Program-made: the position numbers and the translations under genes | Notes under the pieces: model-generated | Databases searched by the model: none | What the model was told of the DNA's origin: nothing | The model's input: only the letters and a program-made list of their open reading frames with translations | Part shown: one piece after another, positions 1 through 11,100 of the stretch | Position numbering within the stretch: position 1 is the first letter of the stretch | How the letters are laid out: every line of letters starts with the position of its first letter | From: Verrucomicrobia subdivision 3 bacterium UBA693 | GTDB taxonomy: Bacteria > Verrucomicrobiota > Verrucomicrobiia > Limisphaerales > UBA8199 | NCBI GenBank assembly: GCA_002298785.1 | Contig: DBMR01000056.1 | Coordinates: 14,740-78,739 of the forward strand | Length of the DNA stretch: 64,000 nt | Reading direction: 5' to 3'

Positions 1-602
1 TTCAAGGACAACCGGTTGGCTTTAGCCGGTACCCCGGCCAGCGCGGATTCGCTGATCTTGGGGTATTCCGCTCCGTCATTGCGCAATAACGTCCCCAGGT
101 TGGCGTCAGGGGAGTTGTAAATGCTGCCCACAAACAGGTCGGCCGCTGGAGTGTTTCCCACCCCGCCAACATCCAGAACCGTAACCACGTTCGGACCAAG
201 CCCAGCTTCGAATGGTAGAATCTGCGGTTTGGCCGACGAACCGCGATTGGAGATATCCACGATGCTGATCTGGTTGGCGTCGGGTCCGGTCAACGCAATG
301 GCTTCCCCGGGTCCTGCCGTCAGCTTACCGATGGAGATACCGGTCACCCCTTTGATGCCACTCGGCCGATTGTCCACCCAGGCAAACAAACCGGTCTCGA
401 GCTGGTAGCCCAGCCGCATTTTGCCGCTCTCTTTGTCGACAATGACGATGTCGGAGCGTCCATCACCGTCGAAATCCCCGCGCGCAAAAAGTTCGCGGGC
501 CGTTTCAAAAACCAAACCACTCCGCACCTGCGCCAAAGCAGGGGAAGGCGTTAGAGTAAGAAAGAGACTCAGAGCAGCAGGAAAAAAGTAAGCTTTCATC
601 AT
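1..602 (-). CDS. Secreted FG-GAP/VCBS-repeat protein (C-terminus cut by window edge)
   Basis: The frame is open from ATG at 602 to the left edge, giving about 200 residues without a stop, so the gene continues outside the window. It begins with a hydrophobic signal peptide ending near ALAQ (two adjacent ATGs at 602 and 599). The motif ARGDFDGDGRSDIVIVD around residue 40 is the calcium-binding loop of FG-GAP/VCBS repeats, which build beta-propellers in secreted proteins. Later segments such as VLDVGGVGNTPAADLFVG look like further, weaker blades. The protein should be exported. Its ligand or role cannot be read from the sequence. It is transcribed divergently from the glycoside hydrolase that starts at 875. 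Confidence 0.75.
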   Translation of the reverse strand, partial: MMKAYFFPAALSLFLTLTPSPALAQVRSGLVFETARELFARGDFDGDGRSDIVIVDKESGKMRLGYQLETGLFAWVDNRPSGIKGVTGISIGKLTAGPGEAIALTGPDANQISIVDISNRGSSAKPQILPFEAGLGPNVVTVLDVGGVGNTPAADLFVGSIYNSPDANLGTLLRNDGAEYPKISESALAGVPAKANRLSL

Positions 603-874
603 TTCTAAAAATGCGGGCACAGTTTGGGGATCACGCTTGGAAAATGTCAAACTCAGAGCACACAAAAAGCGGCCACAAAGCATCACCTTTTTGGGGGAGG
701 TCCAAGAGCTGGAATCAGCTCCTGGCACAGGGGATACTGGCGATTTCCGCCAAGGCCGCTCGACTCGGCTCTCGCCAGCAGCCGAACTTTTCACCTGCTG
801 CCGGTTCGGATGCCGGGCCTTTGAAAACTTTTGACTCGCCTTTGGTGCGAAGGCAAACTGCCGTGGTTGCCGCT

Positions 875-3800
875 ATGAAATCCCTCCTCCTTTGCTGCGC
901 GCTGGCCCTGGTGCCAGGCTATCTCCTCCAAGCCCGGGATTCAAATCTCCCGAAGGAAACGGCCGCTCAGGCTCGTAAAGTCTTTCAAAAACCTGGCGCC
1001 GATTACAGTACCGGGCCGCTCTGGGTGTGGAATGACATGCTCACGGATGCCCAAATCCGCGCCGACCTCCGGGATTTGGCCGCGCAATCCGTCAAGCAGG
1101 TGTGGGTGCACCCCCGCCCGGGCCTGATGACTCCTTACTTCTCGTCGACCTGGTTTCATCTTTGGCAGACGGCGCTGGACGAGGCGGAAAAGCTGGGCAT
1201 GAAAGTCTGGATCTACGATGAAAACAGCTACCCCTCAGGGTTCGCCGGAGGAATGGTACCCGAAGCGATGCCGGAGTCTCGCGGACGAGGATTGGCCTTA
1301 AAGACCGAGCAAACGCCACCTCGCTGGACGCCGGAAACCATTGGTGTTTACCGCATAACCGATGGAAAGGTGGAAAATCTCAGTGCCAGGGTACGCAACG
1401 GTGAAACCGGTTTCCCCAGCGGGAAATACTTGATAGCGACGCAAGTGCGCTCAGGGAACTCCCCCTGGCACGCGAACCGGTCTTACGTCAACCTGCTCTC
1501 TCCGGGAGTGACCGAGAAGTTCCTCGAACTGACGCTCGAACCTTATCGCAAGGAGATCGGACAACACTTTGGCAAGCGCGTGCCGGGTGTGTTCACGGAT
1601 GAACCGAACATCCGTCCCGCTGGTGGCTGGCCGTGGAGCGAAATCCTGGCGGCGGAGTTCCAGAAACGCTGGGGCTACGATCTATTGGACCACCTTCCCA
1701 GCCTCGAACAACCGGTCGGCGATTGGCGGAAAATCCGGCACAATTACTTCGAGGTGCTAAACGCGCAATTTATTGAACACTGGGCGAAGCCCTACTACGA
1801 ATACTGCGAGCAGCATCGGCTGCAATTTACCGGGCACTACTGGGACCATGAGTGGCCGAATTGCCAGGGTGTGCCAGACAACATGGCCATGTACGGCTGG
1901 CATCAGCGCCCGGCGATCGACTGCCTGATGAACCAATACGCCGAGCATACCCACGCCCAGTTTGGCAATGTGCGCATGGTACGTGAATTAGCCAGCGTGG
2001 CCAACCAATTGGGCCGGCGCCGAACCCTTTGTGAAACCTACGGCGCGGGCGGGTGGGATCTCCGATTCGAGGACATGAAACGCATTGGGGACTGGCTGTC
2101 GGTGCTGGGGGTCAACACCATCAACCAACACCTGACCTATTCCACAATTCGCGGGGCGCGGAAGCGCGATCATCCGCAGTCCTTCTCATACCACACACCG
2201 TGGTGGCCGGCCTACCACGTGTCCGCTGAATACTTCGCCCGCCTGTCCGCCGCGCTTTCCCAGGGCGAACAAATCAATAAGATCCTGATTCTGGAGCCCA
2301 CCACCACTGCCTGGATGTACCAAGGCGACGGCGGCAAACTCGGAGAGTTGGGCGACGCATTCTTCAAATTGCTGCTCGGTCTTGAAGCGGCGCAGGTGGA
2401 ATATGACCTGGTTTCGGAGGATATCCTGGCCCGTCACGGAAAAGCCGGGGACCAAGCCCTCCAGGTCGGCAAACGTGAATACTCGCTAGTGATCATTCCG
2501 CCCTTTACCGAAAATCTCAACCGCACTACCAGGGAGTTGCTGGACCGCTCGAAAGTCTCGATCCAGGACGCCGGCGCCCCACCCCCGCGCCTGGACGGGG
2601 CTGCCGTTGGAGGAGAATCCGCGTACGACCAGGCTTGCACCCGTTTTCGGACCGACCCTGCCGCCGGCATCGCACGGCTTGTCGATCTGGCGGCCAAAGC
2701 ACAGCCAAGCGCTGGCTTTGCCATCCAACGGGCCAATGGCGACCGGGGCATCCTGTTTCATCAACGCCGCGAGTTGGCCGACAGCGAATTGGTCTTCCTG
2801 GTCAACACTAGCATCGACCACGCTGCCTCCGGCAACATTCTCACTTCGAAACGTGGCGTGGAAGAATGGGATTTGTATACAGGAAAGATTCAACCTTGCG
2901 GCGGCGTAAGCGGAAAGGAAGGGCTTACCATTCCGTACTCACTCCCGCCTTCGGGCAGCAAACTCCTGCTCCTTTCATCGCGAACCACCAGCCACCCGGT
3001 TCCAACCGGCATTAGCCGCGTGATCGAACCGGTCAGCAGTCCCAAGGTCACCCGAAATGAACCGAATGTATTGACCTTGGATTTTGTCGACGTCACTTCG
3101 CACGGCGAATCCCGCAGCAACATTTACTTTTACGCGGCCAATCGCTTTGTGTGGCAGCGCCACGGCCTGGACCAGAATCCGTGGGACAGCGCCGTGCAAT
3201 ACAAAGATGAATTGATTTCGAAAACCTTCCCGGCAGGAAGCGGCTTTACCGCAACGTACAAGTTCACCGTTGAAGGTCGTCCACCCGGGGACCTCGCAAT
3301 CGTCCTGGAACGACCGGACTTGTATCGAGTGAGCTGCAACGGCCACGAACTAAACTGGAATCGCGAAAGCTGGTGGTTGGATCGGGCTTTCGGACGACTC
3401 CCCCTGGGCGAATTCGCTCAGGCGGGGGAGAACCAGATCCGGATCGAGGCGTCGCCCTTCACCATGTTCCACGAACTGGAATCCGCCTACCTATTGGGAG
3501 ACTTTGACCTGAAGCCCGCAGACCAGGGATTTGTCATCCTCCCACCGCGTGCCATGGAACTCGGAACCAAGCCGAAGGCATTGACCCAGGCGAATAATCC
3601 CGACGGAACAATGTGGCTTTCAGCGGGAATGGGATTCACCGACGGCGATGCCGGCAAGCCAGCCGTTGACGGGGCCCCGTGGCTGGTTTTTGATCTGGGA
3701 AAAGAAACGGAATTGGCGGGAATCCAGCTCTGGAATTACAACGAGGGCAGCCCGCGCGACCTCACCAAAAGAGGCATCAAAAAATTCCGGCTCACGGCCT

Positions 3801-4564
3801 CGATCAGTGATAATTCCGCTCAACAAGGAGTGAGTTTGGGGGAATTTGAAATCGGCCCGGCCAACGGTTCCGCCGCGGTGGCGCAGAACCTGCAAGTGAC
3901 TCCGACCAGGGCTCGCTATCTGCGACTGCTGATTCTGGAAAATTTGAACGGTGTCCAGTTTCCCTGCGGAGGCGACCCTGACGACAATGGTTTCGTTGGT
4001 TTGGCGAAGGCGCGCTTTTTCATGGCCGGAGGAGCCAGGATTGAGAATGTCAAAGTGCGCGCCTCGAGTGAACTCACCCGGTTTCATCGACTCGCCACCA
4101 CCTTGGTGGACGACAGTGGACTCAGCAGCGAGCGAGTGGGATGGAATCGCCAAGGCCTTCCTTTTTATGCCGCCGGCGTGACCTACGCCGAGACCTTCCA
4201 GGTTCCGGAGCCGCGGGGAAACTACCGAATCCGGCTCACGGATTGGTACGGTAGTGTGGCGCAAGTGAAAGTGAATGGCAAAGCGGTGGGCTACATCGAC
4301 GCCCCGCCGTGGGAATGTGCCGTCGGTCGGGAACTGCATGCCGGCAACAACCTGGTGGAAGTGATCATCTTCGGCACGCTGAAGAACACCCTCGGACCGC
4401 ACCACGGCAATCCGCCGCTCGGCTCGGCCTGGCCGGGTATGTTCAAGCAGGGACCAGCGACGGGACCACCGCCCGGCACCCAATACAGCACCGTGGCGTA
4501 CGGGTTGTTTGCCCCCTTTGTGCTGGTGCAAGAAGGCCGGCCAGAAGCCAAGAACCAACGCTGA
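875..4564 (+). CDS. Large secreted glycoside hydrolase, GH106 (alpha-L-rhamnosidase)-like, with a discoidin-like domain
   Basis: A 1229-residue exported protein. The frame is open upstream to 611, but ATG at 875 begins a clean signal peptide (MKSLLLCCALALVPGYLLQA), so I place the start there. Residues about 40-700 form a TIM-barrel-like region with WVWNDMLTDAQIRADL, VWVHPRPGLMTPY and WIYDENSYPSGFAGG. This resembles the N-terminal part of GH106 rhamnosidases and related uncharacterised hydrolases. Residues about 893-1051 resemble an F5/8 type C (discoidin) carbohydrate-binding domain. Residues about 1094-1200 resemble the GH2-type beta-sandwich seen at the end of GH106 enzymes. Neighbouring pectate-lyase-like proteins make a plant or algal polysaccharide substrate plausible. 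Secretion and glycoside hydrolase type are fairly sure; rhamnose specificity is inference. Confidence 0.7.
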   Translation: MKSLLLCCALALVPGYLLQARDSNLPKETAAQARKVFQKPGADYSTGPLWVWNDMLTDAQIRADLRDLAAQSVKQVWVHPRPGLMTPYFSSTWFHLWQTALDEAEKLGMKVWIYDENSYPSGFAGGMVPEAMPESRGRGLALKTEQTPPRWTPETIGVYRITDGKVENLSARVRNGETGFPSGKYLIATQVRSGNSPWHANRSYVNLLSPGVTEKFLELTLEPYRKEIGQHFGKRVPGVFTDEPNIRPAGGWPWSEILAAEFQKRWGYDLLDHLPSLEQPVGDWRKIRHNYFEVLNAQFIEHWAKPYYEYCEQHRLQFTGHYWDHEWPNCQGVPDNMAMYGWHQRPAIDCLMNQYAEHTHAQFGNVRMVRELASVANQLGRRRTLCETYGAGGWDLRFEDMKRIGDWLSVLGVNTINQHLTYSTIRGARKRDHPQSFSYHTPWWPAYHVSAEYFARLSAALSQGEQINKILILEPTTTAWMYQGDGGKLGELGDAFFKLLLGLEAAQVEYDLVSEDILARHGKAGDQALQVGKREYSLVIIPPFTENLNRTTRELLDRSKVSIQDAGAPPPRLDGAAVGGESAYDQACTRFRTDPAAGIARLVDLAAKAQPSAGFAIQRANGDRGILFHQRRELADSELVFLVNTSIDHAASGNILTSKRGVEEWDLYTGKIQPCGGVSGKEGLTIPYSLPPSGSKLLLLSSRTTSHPVPTGISRVIEPVSSPKVTRNEPNVLTLDFVDVTSHGESRSNIYFYAANRFVWQRHGLDQNPWDSAVQYKDELISKTFPAGSGFTATYKFTVEGRPPGDLAIVLERPDLYRVSCNGHELNWNRESWWLDRAFGRLPLGEFAQAGENQIRIEASPFTMFHELESAYLLGDFDLKPADQGFVILPPRAMELGTKPKALTQANNPDGTMWLSAGMGFTDGDAGKPAVDGAPWLVFDLGKETELAGIQLWNYNEGSPRDLTKRGIKKFRLTASISDNSAQQGVSLGEFEIGPANGSAAVAQNLQVTPTRARYLRLLILENLNGVQFPCGGDPDDNGFVGLAKARFFMAGGARIENVKVRASSELTRFHRLATTLVDDSGLSSERVGWNRQGLPFYAAGVTYAETFQVPEPRGNYRIRLTDWYGSVAQVKVNGKAVGYIDAPPWECAVGRELHAGNNLVEVIIFGTLKNTLGPHHGNPPLGSAWPGMFKQGPATGPPPGTQYSTVAYGLFAPFVLVQEGRPEAKNQR

Positions 4565-4570
4565 GGTTTG

Positions 4571-6775
4571 CTAGAAGCCAGCTCGCTTCTGGGGTAGTCG
4601 CGGCCCAACATCCTGAAGTTGGATGGGCCTAAAGCCCAGGCGAAACGCCGGCGAACCAGGCAGCAAGCTAAAGTCACCTTTGGCCGGAGCCTTAAACAAA
4701 GGATCTGCAATCATTGAGTTCTCGTCGTGATGGCGCCCGCGCCATTGCTCGAGTTTGCCGCCCGGGAACTTCATTTCGGTTGAGTTGGCGCCTGCCCGCG
4801 CGTCGAAATACAAATTCCAATTGATCTCATATTTGTCTCCCTCCCAGTTGCCGCCCAGGAGTATTCCGCGATCGAAATAGACCAGGTTGGTCATGAAGGA
4901 AAAGCTGGGATGCGTTTCGGGTCGGGTCCGTTGAATCTGATGCTCGACCGCCTGCGCGAAGATATTGTTGTAAACGTGGTTGGTAGCGCCGTAATGCTGA
5001 TGAAATCCCCCATGAGTGGTGCGATATACTACGTTGCTGGTCGCGACCATTCCGCTGGTTCCTTCATCGAAGTAAATCCCCCAGCCACCGTAGCGCAAGC
5101 CGGCAATGTCATGCCAAAGATTATTCGCGATGAGACTGCCGTGGTGTTTGCCCAAGGTATAGATGCCGCCCATGTCGCTCAGAATCGGCCCGTCCCCGTT
5201 TGACTGGACACCGATATGGTGCACGTGATTGAAGGCCACCAGTGTATTCGTCGCCAACGCAGGTCCGTAGCCCCACGTCCAGCCCACTGAAATCCCCGTG
5301 TAATAGAAATCGCGAATTTCATTGTGCAGCAACCGATTCCCGGGCGACTGGCCGATCCAGATCCCGATGGCGCTATGGAACAGGCGTCCTCCCTCGGCGA
5401 ACCGGCAGTCCACAACAGTGTTCTCCCCTGCCCTGTCTGCCTCCGCTGCCCGCACCTCGGTCTCGCCCAACCGCAGTCCTCCGGCTCCGAGATCGGAGAA
5501 CTCGCACTGCCCAATGGTGTTGCGCTGACAACCACGCGCGAGTTCCAGCGCATAGCCGCCCAGGTGGATGAAACCACACTGCTCAAATTGGCTGTCACGC
5601 ACGTATTCGCCCGTCAGAGCCCCAGGCACACCGATGGCTGCCTGTGAGAATCCGCCCACAGCCGGCGCTGGCGGGGGCGACCCCTGGCGCTTGGAGTCGG
5701 CTTCAAAGCCGCCCGGAAAATACCATTCCGTATGCGAGAAGTTGAGATTGACCAACCGCAGTCGTTCAATTGGCTTTTTCGCAGTCCCGTCGAATTGAGC
5801 CAATTGTGGTAATACAGGCACGATGGCGGATAAAGTGGCGATACTCTCACCGGGACGCGCCTTGTAATACAAAAATCCTTTTTCGTTGTCTAAAAACCAC
5901 TCCCCCGGTTCATCGAGCGCTTCCAAAGCTCCTTCGAGATAATATGGGTCGCCGGGCTCGAGTTGAAATACCGAGCGCTTGCTGAAGCTCACGACGTTAG
6001 TACCAGGTTCAACCTTCAACACCGGCAACCGCGACTCGACCCAGCGCGACATCACCACGACCTCGGCCTGCGTAATCGTCTGCCAGTTTTGTAAATCACC
6101 CGGACGGAACTGAAACAGCGACTGGCCCTGGGTCCATTCTTTGGTGGCAACGGGCAACGACGCAACGTTCAGGTAACCTCTGTTTGGATGCCGTGCGCGC
6201 ACCGCCCGGCGGCCATTAACCCATAGCTGATGAAACGGCGTCAATCTGGCCGAGCCGCTGCTGATCGGAGCCACCCAAAGGATTTGGCCTCGTACTGTTT
6301 GTTCCTGCCAACCAGTAATCGATTTTCCACCACTTATCGTGGGTCTCTCGGTTCCATAACCTGATAGAAGCAATCCGCTGTCGGCGGCGGTAAAGTGGAG
6401 CGGTTCCTCCAAGCCATACAATCCCTGCCGCACATAAATCGCGCGCTCTGCCACATTTGTGGCCACTGTCTCTTTTAGCGCGCGGGAGGCCTGTATTGCT
6501 CTTCCAACGGTCCGGAAAGGACCATCGTTTCCGGCCGATGACGGTGCCGGCAGAAGTCCTGACCAATGGTCGTTGCCGTTGGTCGCCACGAAAAAGCGCC
6601 CCGGCGCTGGACCCGGACGAGCCAACGAGCCTGAATTACCGCCACAACCAGTCACACCAATGACCGTAAGGCAGGCGGCCACCCTCGCCGCACGTCCCAG
6701 GACTTCCTTCCATCCTGAGTTTCCAAACCGCATTTGATCTTCGCTCACAACGGGGACTTTGGTAGATGATTTCAT
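4571..6775 (-). CDS. Right-handed parallel beta-helix lipoprotein
   Basis: A 734-residue protein with a lipobox (VTGC, Cys44) after a hydrophobic stretch, so it is probably lipid-anchored. After the anchor come FFVATNGNDHWSG and PFRTVGRAIQAS, which are typical of secreted beta-helix proteins (DUF1565/right-handed beta-helix families). The middle and C-terminal parts are rich in N-x-I/V rungs such as NTLVAFNHVHHIG and SNVVYRTTHGGF. These folds are usual in polysaccharide lyases and hydrolases, but no catalytic residues can be assigned. Its ATG overlaps the stop of the upstream gene by 4 bp (ATGA), indicating translational coupling and supporting this start. ATG at 6733 would give a shorter, more standard lipoprotein signal and remains possible. 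Confidence 0.75.
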   Translation of the reverse strand: MKSSTKVPVVSEDQMRFGNSGWKEVLGRAARVAACLTVIGVTGCGGNSGSLARPGPAPGRFFVATNGNDHWSGLLPAPSSAGNDGPFRTVGRAIQASRALKETVATNVAERAIYVRQGLYGLEEPLHFTAADSGLLLSGYGTERPTISGGKSITGWQEQTVRGQILWVAPISSGSARLTPFHQLWVNGRRAVRARHPNRGYLNVASLPVATKEWTQGQSLFQFRPGDLQNWQTITQAEVVVMSRWVESRLPVLKVEPGTNVVSFSKRSVFQLEPGDPYYLEGALEALDEPGEWFLDNEKGFLYYKARPGESIATLSAIVPVLPQLAQFDGTAKKPIERLRLVNLNFSHTEWYFPGGFEADSKRQGSPPPAPAVGGFSQAAIGVPGALTGEYVRDSQFEQCGFIHLGGYALELARGCQRNTIGQCEFSDLGAGGLRLGETEVRAAEADRAGENTVVDCRFAEGGRLFHSAIGIWIGQSPGNRLLHNEIRDFYYTGISVGWTWGYGPALATNTLVAFNHVHHIGVQSNGDGPILSDMGGIYTLGKHHGSLIANNLWHDIAGLRYGGWGIYFDEGTSGMVATSNVVYRTTHGGFHQHYGATNHVYNNIFAQAVEHQIQRTRPETHPSFSFMTNLVYFDRGILLGGNWEGDKYEINWNLYFDARAGANSTEMKFPGGKLEQWRGRHHDENSMIADPLFKAPAKGDFSLLPGSPAFRLGFRPIQLQDVGPRLPQKRAGF

Positions 6776-8085
6776 TTTGCCGGTCGAGGTTCGTCGCTGA
6801 TGTTGCTGTCCAACGCCAACGATTTTCCGCTTTGATTGGTCACTCGCAATTTGCCGTTGATGACATTATCCGCGATTACCGCCCGGCGTACCTTTTCACC
6901 CAGGCGGATTTGCGGCCGGTTCATCTGAAATTCACAGCCCCGGACCAGGACGGTGCCGCTTTCCACATCCAGCGCGTGCCGATCCTCTCGGTTGTGGTCC
7001 CACTGCATAAAGATGCAGTCACTGAATCCCACCGTCCCGGTACCGGCGATTTTGGCAATTTGATTGCACGGGCCCCAAAACGCACAATTCACAAAGCGCA
7101 CGCTCCCCTGGTTCTCGGCGCCAACACGCACCATCGTCGGGTCCGGCCCATGAAACGAAACGAATTCGCCGTTGCTGATCAGCAACCCCATCGGAGCGCA
7201 ACGGTCCACTTGCAGCGCGGTAAAACAATCATCCGCGCCGATGCCCAGAAAGTTGCCGTTGCAGACACCTGCTTTGGTGGCGACAAAATTGTAGCCGATG
7301 TTGTATCCGAAGCAGAAGGTATTGAACACGTATTGCCAATCGCTGCGGCCGAAAATAAACGCCTCCCCATTCTTTTGCTGCCACTCGAACAATTTAGGTT
7401 TCAGGCTCCACCAGGGATTAAAGTGCACATTCTCGATGCGGCCAATGTCGTAAATCGCATCCACCAACACGCCGCGGCGTAGCGGTTGACCTTGCACATC
7501 CCGAATCAGATGGCGCTCGTTTCCGGTTGCCTCAATGCCATTGTACGGATTGAGCAGTTCCACCGCGAGCACGGCTGGGTTTTTTCCGCGCATGGCAATT
7601 GCCCAGGGATACGGCTCGGGCACGGCCGCGGGATCCTGGTCCGGGTAATAAATCACCACCCCTTTTAGCGTGCTATTGTGCGTCAAGGTAATGAAGGCTG
7701 GACCATCTTCTTTGCCACGATTCTCGGTCACCAAAAAGGTAGTGCCATCATCGGTCGGCTTCGGCAGTCCACGGTCCCGAATCCCATTGTGGGCCGGCAC
7801 CGATTCCCAGATACCCTTAAGGGTGACACCCGACGGAACCTCGAGGTGCCCGGCAAAGCGGTAATTGCCCCGCGGCGCGAGCACGGTGCCTCCTCCCGCC
7901 GCACTCGCGGCAGCCAAGGCGCGTTGAAATGCCGCCGTGCAATCTGTCTGGCCATCCCCCACAGCCCCGTAATCGAGCACGGAAATGAATGCCTGGTTCG
8001 TGTCAGCGACAGCCGGCGGATTGATTCCCAGGAGCAGGATTAAGGAACAAGCAATTCGAAGGTAATGTTGCGATTGTGAAAGCAT
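6772..8085 (-). CDS. Pectate-lyase-superfamily (Pectate_lyase_3-like) secreted beta-helix protein
   Basis: A 437-residue protein. The frame extends to a TTG at 8106, but ATG at 8085 is preceded by CAGGT at a suitable distance and begins a signal peptide (SLILLLGINPPAVADT). The motif FISVLDYGAVGDGQTDCTAAF is the hallmark opening of the Pectate_lyase_3 family, which contains pectin and rhamnogalacturonan hydrolases, lyases and phage tailspikes. The rest has beta-helix character (GTVLVRGCEFQMNRPQIRLG). It is the first gene of a two-gene unit with the downstream beta-helix lipoprotein (4-bp ATGA overlap). The exact substrate and reaction are not readable. Together with the GH106-like enzyme it suggests pectin or rhamnogalacturonan use. 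Confidence 0.75.
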   Translation of the reverse strand: MLSQSQHYLRIACSLILLLGINPPAVADTNQAFISVLDYGAVGDGQTDCTAAFQRALAAASAAGGGTVLAPRGNYRFAGHLEVPSGVTLKGIWESVPAHNGIRDRGLPKPTDDGTTFLVTENRGKEDGPAFITLTHNSTLKGVVIYYPDQDPAAVPEPYPWAIAMRGKNPAVLAVELLNPYNGIEATGNERHLIRDVQGQPLRRGVLVDAIYDIGRIENVHFNPWWSLKPKLFEWQQKNGEAFIFGRSDWQYVFNTFCFGYNIGYNFVATKAGVCNGNFLGIGADDCFTALQVDRCAPMGLLISNGEFVSFHGPDPTMVRVGAENQGSVRFVNCAFWGPCNQIAKIAGTGTVGFSDCIFMQWDHNREDRHALDVESGTVLVRGCEFQMNRPQIRLGEKVRRAVIADNVINGKLRVTNQSGKSLALDSNISDEPRPAK

Positions 8086-8168
8086 AATGCGACCTGTCGC
8101 CAGCAAACCGCTTTTGCCTGGCTACGTAAAGCCCCGATTTAAGTTGACTGTAAATTCCCGGCGTTTGG

Positions 8169-11100
8169 CTACTGCAACTGAATCACCCGGTAAAAACGCT
8201 GTCCGGTGCCCGCCTCGGCATCCTGCACAGTGATCTCGCCGGAAGTCGCCAGCACATCCGGTCCAAGCGGAGCCCAGAGCGGCTTTGAGAGATCCATATT
8301 GTATTCCACCCGGTAGAGATGGCCAGGCCACGACTGGAAGGTAAACGCCAACACGCCGGGTGATACCCAACTGTAGCTGCTGACAGATGGGGCGGACAGC
8401 GCCGGCGGCGGCACGTTGGCCGCCCGGGGAGTTGGAGTAGGCAGGAAAAGCCGCAGGGCTCCCCCGTCAGGAATCCGACCCTCCGAGAGGTTAGCCGATT
8501 GAGCACCAAAGGTCACGGCATCGATCGGAAGTCCGGACGGCGCGAACAATCCAATGGCTTCCCCGGCCTTATCGAGCTTGAATGAAACATGCAGATCGGT
8601 GCCATTGGTATTGGCGGAGGCTTTGGAATCAGCCCAGACCAGCAGATAACCATGCGCGGGAACTTTGAATCCGAGCGGGATTTCAAACTGCAATGGGATG
8701 GTCAGGTTGTCGGTAAGAAAATACCCGCCCAATGGAGCATCGGTGTCGGTGGGATTAAATAATTCGAACCAGTCCTCAGGTTTGCTGGTCGCCGGGTCGA
8801 CCAGAAATCCGGTGTTCTCCGCCATCCACTCGTTGATGGAGACCGTCAAACCGGGCAACGCGGAGCTGTTGGTAGCACCCGGCGTCGCCAGATACATCGT
8901 CTGCCGATAGAAGGGCTGGCCGTCCGGAACGTCACCATAACTGTAGTTGGCGGGCACTCCGGTGTAAGTCAGGTAGTCAACGATTTGCAGGTTGTTGCTG
9001 ACATAGCGGGAGAGAGCCACGGTTCCATTGCCTGGTGGCAGCTTGAAATTGGTGTGCATCACCGCACCCGTGCCTTGCTGAGGCTGGCCATCCGCCCACA
9101 CCGTTAGAAACTGGCCCGGCCCGATGGAGGCTTGCGGTGGAAAGACCCACAAAGCCGGGCTGGAATAGTTCGTGCCCAAAAAATAGCCATTCAGGCTGAT
9201 GGTGTTCGTGCCCGAATTATACAGTTCCACCCAGGGATCACGTTCGCCAAAGTTGTCCGCTGCGCCGGTTAGGTTTTCTGGTTGGATCTCGTTCAGCCAG
9301 AGAGTCGGGAATGATGGGAGACTGGCGCTCACCGAGTTCGTCGCGCCGGGAGTACGAATCGCGGCTGCCGGGGCCTGATATGGCGTTTGGCCCGCCAGGA
9401 AGGCACTGGGCGCGCCAGAGAAGCGAACGGCAACTGGTCCACTAGTGCCTTGCAGATACCAAAAGCTCAATGTGTAGGTCTGCCCGTTCGTCAATACCGG
9501 AGTAATGTCCTGGTATATGGCATTTCCGGATCCCGTTCCCGGGGCCGTTGCGACGATCCTCAGGCTCGAATTCCCGGTGTGTTTAATGGTGCTGCTCAGG
9601 GTGGATTGGAGGAAACTGCCTGTCAAATTCCAGCTTCCTGTCAGGGACGATTCAAAATCTCCGTTGGTTAGCGTGTTGCGCCCCAACTCCGGCACTGCCC
9701 CGGCCACGATCTTGATATCGTCCACGTAAATCTCACCGGCATTGGTCATGTAGAGATAAAAGCGGGAAGAACCTGGTATCACATTGGTCCAGAAGTAAAC
9801 CCACTGAGGAGAAGGAACCGGACTGGCCTGTCCCACAGTCCAGTTGGCCACCCGACTATTATCCTGAGACGAGGTGATGACCTGCAGCGAAGTCCCCGCC
9901 CCGGTGATGGACCACGGCGGGACAGCCTCGTAGCGCACGCGGTCAATCACCAAATCCTGCGCGGCGGTTGCTCCCGGCTTGATCAACGAAAGCGTTTCGC
10001 CGTTCTGCTGCAGGGCGCCGCTGAATTCATCAGCTACCGCGACCGCAGCGCCATAGGCGATGTTGACCGCCAAGCGACTCTTCGCCAGCACCAGGTAACT
10101 CCTGGGCTGGATCACCGATCCGCCGGGAAACGTGTAGCTAAGTCCGTTGGCCTTCCAGCCGGAAAGATCAAAAGCGGTCGTGGTGGAATTATTATACAGC
10201 TCCACGTACTGCGCGTCCGGATATGCCGGATTAATCATGATCTCGTTGAAAACCACATTCCCGACCGGAGTAACTGCGCTGCCAGCGAAGACGGTGCTGA
10301 CAAAATTACTGGCCCCGACAAGGGGCTGGCCCTGGCGATCGGTTCCGGTCACAGAAAACGAATTGTTGCCCGGTAGCAGCGGCACGATAGCGGTGAAATT
10401 GCTCACGGTGGTCCAGGTCACCTGCCACGGCGTGCCATTGATAGCCAGCGACGCCACACCGACCGGAGCCACACCGGAAAGAACTCCCTGACCGTTGCTG
10501 ACAACCACGGACGGATTGACCGCGAACGGCGCGGTCACCGTGGCAAGCTGAGCCTGGAGAAAAGCGCGGCGCTCGGCGAACCAGGTCCGCACATCGGTGG
10601 GAGCCGTGAGCACCTGTCCGTCACACCACTTCACCCCATTGGCGAGCAGGGATTTGTATTTTGCATCGATCACTGGATTGAAATGCTCCGGCGCGAAGGG
10701 GCCCGTGATGGCTTCTTGCACCGCACGCCAATAAGCCCGGGCGTATGGTGGGAACCCATACATGTAGCCGATGACCGGGTCTTCCGAATTGAACAACGGT
10801 CCCGAGGAGGCGCTTAGCCCATAGTTATTGGCCGCCAGCATCAACCAATCCAGGTCGAACAAAAACAACTGCCATTTGCCCCCATCGGGTCGCCAGGCAT
10901 ACATGTTCTTGCCAATCGCATGTCCATACGCATCGAAATTATTGATGAAATGCGAGACTGCGAAAATCCGCATCCATTGCTCCATATCCACCAGACCGGA
11001 AAGCGCTGAGGTGTACGGCTCCGGTTTTGCAGCGTCAATGGCGTTCACCAGCGCGAAAACATTCGTATAGTTATGCACCCGGGCGCTGCCGCGGAACATG

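Noticed and set aside
611..874. 88-codon in-frame extension of the GH106-like gene
   Set aside because: It has no family similarity and would bury the signal peptide inside the protein; ATG 875 starts the signal peptide.
3620..4558. 312-codon antisense frame in the GH106-like gene
   Set aside because: Same reasoning: the opposite strand codes for conserved discoidin and beta-sandwich domains; no start signal or motif supports the antisense frame.
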